Origin: Phyllobacteriaceae bacterium UBA1940
Lineage (GTDB): Bacteria; Pseudomonadota; Alphaproteobacteria; Rhizobiales; Rhizobiaceae
NCBI GenBank assembly: GCA_002336975.1
Contig: DDFA01000120.1
Location: forward strand, 11,710 to 29,359
Direction of reading: 5' to 3'
Length of the DNA stretch: 17,650 nt
Within the stretch, counting starts at the first letter, position 1; every line of letters begins with the position of its first letter. A program made the translations under genes and the position numbers. Positions 15,411-17,650 of this stretch are shown here, in pieces. The notes under the pieces were generated by a model. The model was not told where the DNA came from. It did no database searches and saw nothing but the letters and a program-made list of their open reading frames with translations.

Positions 15411-15872
15411 TCAGCTCCTCGCCAGCTTGAGCTGCGCCGCCTTGTGAACGGCGGCGCGGATGCGCGGATAGGTTCCACATCGGCACAGATTGCCGCCCAT
15501 CGCCTGGTCGATCTCCTCGTCGGTCGGATCGTCGATCTCGTCGAGCAGCGCCACCGCGCTCATGATCTGGCCGGCCTGGCAGTAGCCGCACTGCGCCACT
15601 TGCTCCTCCAGCCAGGCCTGCTGCACAGGGTGCAGCTTGTCGCGCGACCCGATGCCTTCGATGGTGGTGACTTCACCGGCGACCTGTCCGACCGGCAGCG
15701 AGCAGGAGCGCACCGGCGCGCCGTCGATCAGCACGGTGCAGGCGCCGCAGGCGGCGACGCCACAGCCGAACTTTGGCCCGGTGACGCCCGCAATGTCGCG
15801 CAGGGCCCACAACAGCGGCATGTCGGGATCGACATCAAGGTCGATAGACTTTCCGTCGACGATCAGACGCAT
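15411..15872 (-). CDS. [2Fe-2S] small subunit of molybdo-hydroxylase (IorA-like)
   Basis: This encodes 153 residues, the family's normal length. It holds two iron-sulfur clusters that pass electrons from the molybdenum site. The plant-ferredoxin-type N-terminal cluster is bound by C37, C42, C45 and C57 ([17 protein letters not shown]...RSCS). The C-terminal helical domain binds the second through C95, C98, C130 and C132 (QCGYCQAG...[15 protein letters not shown]). It has no signal peptide, so it is probably co-exported with the Tat-bearing large subunit. ATG 15872 is preceded by AAGGGAA; the longer frame to 15920 would run into the promoter region. It is the first gene of the operon, facing the TetR gene. 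Confidence 0.95.
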   Translation of the reverse strand: MRLIVDGKSIDLDVDPDMPLLWALRDIAGVTGPKFGCGVAACGACTVLIDGAPVRSCSLPVGQVAGEVTTIEGIGSRDKLHPVQQAWLEEQVAQCGYCQAGQIMSAVALLDEIDDPTDEEIDQAMGGNLCRCGTYPRIRAAVHKAAQLKLARS

Positions 15873-15893
15873 AGGCGTTCCCTTGGATGTCAC

Positions 15894-15928
15894 TGTCAAC
15901 ATATTGACATTTTCTGTCATTTTGTCAA
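15894..15928. promoter_or_regulatory. Nested TGTCA/TGACA operators in the tetR-oxidoreductase gap
   Basis: Four half-sites occur in 35 bases: TGTCAA 15894-15899, TTGACA 15904-15909, TGTCA 15915-15919 and TGTCAA 15923-15928. The first pair makes TGTCAA-N4-TTGACA and the second makes TGACA-N5-TGTCA. TTGACA (15904) and TGTCAA (15923) form a wider inverted pair with 13 bases between. This is the expected look of a TetR-family operator that controls both divergent units. The binding is inference; the repeats are seen directly. Confidence 0.7.
15900..15928 (-). promoter_or_regulatory. Promoter of the molybdo-hydroxylase operon
   Basis: Read on the minus strand, a perfect -35 TTGACA (15928-15923) is followed after 17 bases by AATATG (15905-15900) as -10. 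Transcription would start near 15893, about 20 bases before the small-subunit ATG. Both boxes overlap the operator half-sites, so repression by the TetR protein would block polymerase directly. Confidence 0.55.
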
Positions 15929-15932
15929 TGTG
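15904..15932 (+). promoter_or_regulatory. Promoter of the tetR gene
   Basis: TTGACA at 15904-15909 and AATGTG at 15927-15932 are spaced 17 bases apart. The two divergent promoters are almost mirror images: each -35 lies beside the other's -10, so both may be shut by the same bound regulator. The -10 is a poor match. Confidence 0.45.
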
Positions 15933-15955
15933 GCCAAACCGTCATTTCATGGTCC

Positions 15956-16591
15956 GTGCGGGGTTGCGGCGACTGGCGGCAGCTTTTGGGCAAGGCATTG
16001 GATATTGCGGCGGCGACGATAGACGACACACGGCATCAGCGCGTCCTGGACGGCGCCATGTCGGTGTTCCTGGCCTATGGCTACCAGCGCGTGACCATGG
16101 AGGACATTGCCCGCGCCTCCGAGATGAGCCGGCCGGCGCTTTATCTGCTGTTCCGCAACAAGGCCGACATCTATCGCGCGCTCGCCGGGCGCGTGTTCGA
16201 GCAGAGTTACGCGATGATCGAGGCCGAGCTTGCCCGCACGGGGCCGCTGCCCGCCCGCCTCACCAGCGCGATCGACAGCGTCATGTGCGGCCTGCTGGCC
16301 GAGATCGAGGACACGCCGCACGGCACCGAACTGATCGACCTCAAGTCCAGCCTGGCGGCGGACCTGATCGAGGTCGGCATGGCGCGCATGTCGCGGCTCT
16401 ATGCGGCCGCGATCGAGGCCGACGCCGGCGAGCGGCGGGTCGATCTGGCGGCGCGCGGCCTGACCGCCGCCGGGCTCGCCGAGACACTGATCTGCGCCAT
16501 CGACGGGGCCAAGCAGCGGTTCGACGATCGCGAGGCGTGCAGGCGCGTCGTCCGCGGCACCGTGCGCCTGATCGACATAGCCATCAACTGA
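15956..16591 (+). CDS. TetR-family transcriptional regulator
   Basis: This encodes up to 211 residues. The N-terminal DNA-binding domain is typical: RHQRVLDGAMSVFLAYGYQRVTMEDIARASEMSRPALYLLFRNKADIYRAL (about 26-76), with the helix-turn-helix at 46-69. The C-terminal ligand domain is helical and unassigned. The start is uncertain: GTG 15956 fits the inferred transcript start, but TTG 15986 or 16001 would also keep the whole DNA-binding domain, and none has a clear ribosome site. It is divergent from the molybdo-hydroxylase operon and likely represses it and itself until an aromatic or aldehyde substrate, or a product, binds; the ligand is inference. It ends 7 bases from the convergent bdhA stop. 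Confidence 0.92.
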   Translation: MRGCGDWRQLLGKALDIAAATIDDTRHQRVLDGAMSVFLAYGYQRVTMEDIARASEMSRPALYLLFRNKADIYRALAGRVFEQSYAMIEAELARTGPLPARLTSAIDSVMCGLLAEIEDTPHGTELIDLKSSLAADLIEVGMARMSRLYAAAIEADAGERRVDLAARGLTAAGLAETLICAIDGAKQRFDDREACRRVVRGTVRLIDIAIN

Positions 16592-16598
16592 CGGCGCC

Positions 16599-17378
16599 TC
16601 AGGCCGCGGTCCAGCCGCCGTCGATCGAAATCGTCGTGCCGGTGACCGACGCAGCGAGGTCGGAAATCAGATACATCGCCGCCGCCGCGATCTCCGCCAC
16701 CGTCGCGAACTGTTTCGACGGCTGCTTGGCCAGGATGATGTCGCGCACCAGCGCGTCGCGGTCCATGCCAGGATGTTCCTTCATCCGGTCCTGCACCTGC
16801 TGCTCAACCAGCGGCGTCAGCACGAAGCCGGGGCACACCGCGTTGCAGGTGACGCCCTGCCCCGCCGCCTCCAGCGCCACCGTCTTGGTCAGTCCGACGA
16901 CGCCGTGCTTGGCCGCGACATAGGCCGACTTGTTGGGCGAGGCGCGCAGGCCGTGCGCCGAGGCGATGTTGACGATGCGTCCCCATTTCGCCTTGCGCAT
17001 CAGCGGCAGGGCTTCGGCAATCGTATGGAAATTCGAGTTCAGATTGACCGCGATGATACGGTTCCATTCCGCCACCGGGAATTCGTCCACCGGCGCGACA
17101 TGCTGGATCCCGGCATTGTTGACCAGGATGTCGACCGAGCCGAACCGCCCGGCCGCCCATGTCACCAGCGACCGGCATTGTTCGCCCTCGGCCATGTCGG
17201 CCTTGCGGTAGACGACCGCGGCGCCGGTGTCGCGCGCCAGCCTGGCCGCAAGTTCATGGTCTTCGGCCCGGTCGGTGAACGAGTTGAGCACGACATTGTC
17301 GCCGCGCTTGGCGAGACTGGTCGCGATCTCGAGTCCGATGCCTGAATTCGATCCGGTGACGACTGCTGTACGGGCCAT
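16599..17378 (-). CDS. bdhA: 3-hydroxybutyrate dehydrogenase (SDR family)
   Basis: This encodes 259 residues, normal for bacterial D-3-hydroxybutyrate dehydrogenase, which interconverts 3-hydroxybutyrate and acetoacetate with NAD+ during breakdown of polyhydroxybutyrate. The NAD site is TGSNSGIG (8-15) and the fold motif is NNAG (87-90). The catalytic residues N112, S140, Y153 and K157 sit at the same spacing as in characterised enzymes of this type. The family-specific stretch NIASAHGLRASPNKSAYVAAKHGVVGLTK and the C-terminal GTTISIDGGWTAA are present. ATG 17378 has GGAAGGA seven bases upstream; the long open frame upstream to 17648 is a shadow. It is divergent from ispG. The name rests on sequence reading alone but is fairly secure. 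Confidence 0.9.
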   Translation of the reverse strand: MARTAVVTGSNSGIGLEIATSLAKRGDNVVLNSFTDRAEDHELAARLARDTGAAVVYRKADMAEGEQCRSLVTWAAGRFGSVDILVNNAGIQHVAPVDEFPVAEWNRIIAVNLNSNFHTIAEALPLMRKAKWGRIVNIASAHGLRASPNKSAYVAAKHGVVGLTKTVALEAAGQGVTCNAVCPGFVLTPLVEQQVQDRMKEHPGMDRDALVRDIILAKQPSKQFATVAEIAAAAMYLISDLAASVTGTTISIDGGWTAA

Positions 17379-17499
17379 GGTTTCATCCTTCCGATTGGGG
17401 CGGGGTTGTAACCGGCGGTGCGGCGGCGGCCAAGACCGCAAGAATACTGCGCCTTGACATCGCCGGAATGCTTCGCCACCTCTGCCGGCGACGATCCAG
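17379..17499. promoter_or_regulatory. Divergent promoter region bdhA / ispG
   Basis: This 121-base gap should hold both promoters. On the plus strand TTGACA occurs at 17454-17459, a perfect -35 for ispG, but the -10 spaced 17 bases on (CACCTC) is poor. On the minus strand TTGGCC and TTACAA spaced 16 bases apart are possible for bdhA. No operator-like repeat is evident. Confidence 0.35.
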
Positions 17500-17650
17500 A
17501 TGGAAACCGGCATGACCGCCGCAACGCCCCTTGTCCAGCCAGTCTTCGATCCGCGCCCGCAGCCGCGCCGCGCCAGCGTCGGCGTCTCCGTCGGCGGCGT
17601 CGTCGTCGGCGGCGACGCGCCGGTGGTGGTGCAGTCGATGACCAACACCG
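17500..17650 (+). CDS. ispG: 4-hydroxy-3-methylbut-2-enyl-diphosphate synthase, N-terminus (3' end outside window)
   Basis: About 50 residues are present and the frame runs off the window end. The stretch [28 protein letters not shown] is the highly conserved start of IspG (GcpE), the iron-sulfur enzyme that makes HMBPP in the non-mevalonate isoprenoid pathway. The start is ATG 17500 or ATG 17512; the latter has GGAAA six bases upstream. The catalytic cysteines would be far downstream. One detail: GGD replaces the more usual GGG or GGN before [11 protein letters not shown]. Confidence 0.85.
   Translation, partial: METGMTAATPLVQPVFDPRPQPRRASVGVSVGGVVVGGDAPVVVQSMTNT

Noticed and set aside
17570..17615. 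GTCGGCG-rich run that looks like a simple repeat
   Set aside because: It encodes the conserved Val/Gly-rich strand region at the start of IspG; the repetition follows from the amino acids and GC-rich codons.
1..17650. CRISPR array, tRNA, rRNA, IS element or integrase
   Set aside because: No regularly spaced repeats, no cloverleaf-like sequence and no transposase or recombinase motifs were seen on either strand.

Overview
The window looks like chromosomal DNA of a high-GC alphaproteobacterium, most likely of the Hyphomicrobiales (Mesorhizobium/Phyllobacteriaceae-like). The reasons are the strong GC bias at third codon positions, tightly packed genes, frequent GTG/TTG starts, and protein sequences that read like rhizobial versions of their families (3-hydroxybutyrate dehydrogenase, the CoxE-like VWA protein, the IorAB-type oxidoreductase). 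No rRNA, tRNA, CRISPR array, IS element, phage gene or replication origin is visible. No gene-free stretch exceeds 300 bases.

Left part (1-5957): the 3' end of a MoxR-family AAA+ ATPase gene opens the window, and its usual partner, a CoxE-like von Willebrand factor A (VWA) protein, lies 4.3 kb downstream at 4767-5957. Between them sits an accessory cargo: a base-composition outlier coding for a membrane-anchored DUF4760-like protein, a metallo-beta-lactamase-fold hydrolase divergent from a GNAT acetyltransferase, and a leftward vapB-vapC-M20 peptidase cluster. A doubled palindrome in front of vapB is a good candidate for the toxin-antitoxin operator.

Middle part (5978-12324): a leftward TraB/GumN-like small protein and a LysE-family exporter are divergent from the methionine sulfoxide reductase gene msrB. 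A strong two-way terminator separates msrB from a convergent RND efflux operon (membrane fusion protein then inner-membrane permease). A perfect inverted repeat lies upstream of that operon.

Right part (12521-17650): a leftward three-gene operon encodes a periplasmic molybdenum hydroxylase: a [2Fe-2S] small subunit, a Tat-exported molybdopterin large subunit, and a di-haem cytochrome c translationally coupled to it. It is divergent from a TetR-family regulator, and the 83-base gap holds nested TGTCA/TGACA repeats that coincide with back-to-back promoters. A convergent 3-hydroxybutyrate dehydrogenase gene (bdhA) follows. The window ends in the first codons of ispG, an enzyme of isoprenoid synthesis.

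No wholly new system is evident. The most distinctive parts are the self-contained TetR-controlled molybdo-hydroxylase/cytochrome module, the cargo between moxR and its VWA partner, and three operator-like repeats. All functional statements come from reading the sequence; no database search was run.
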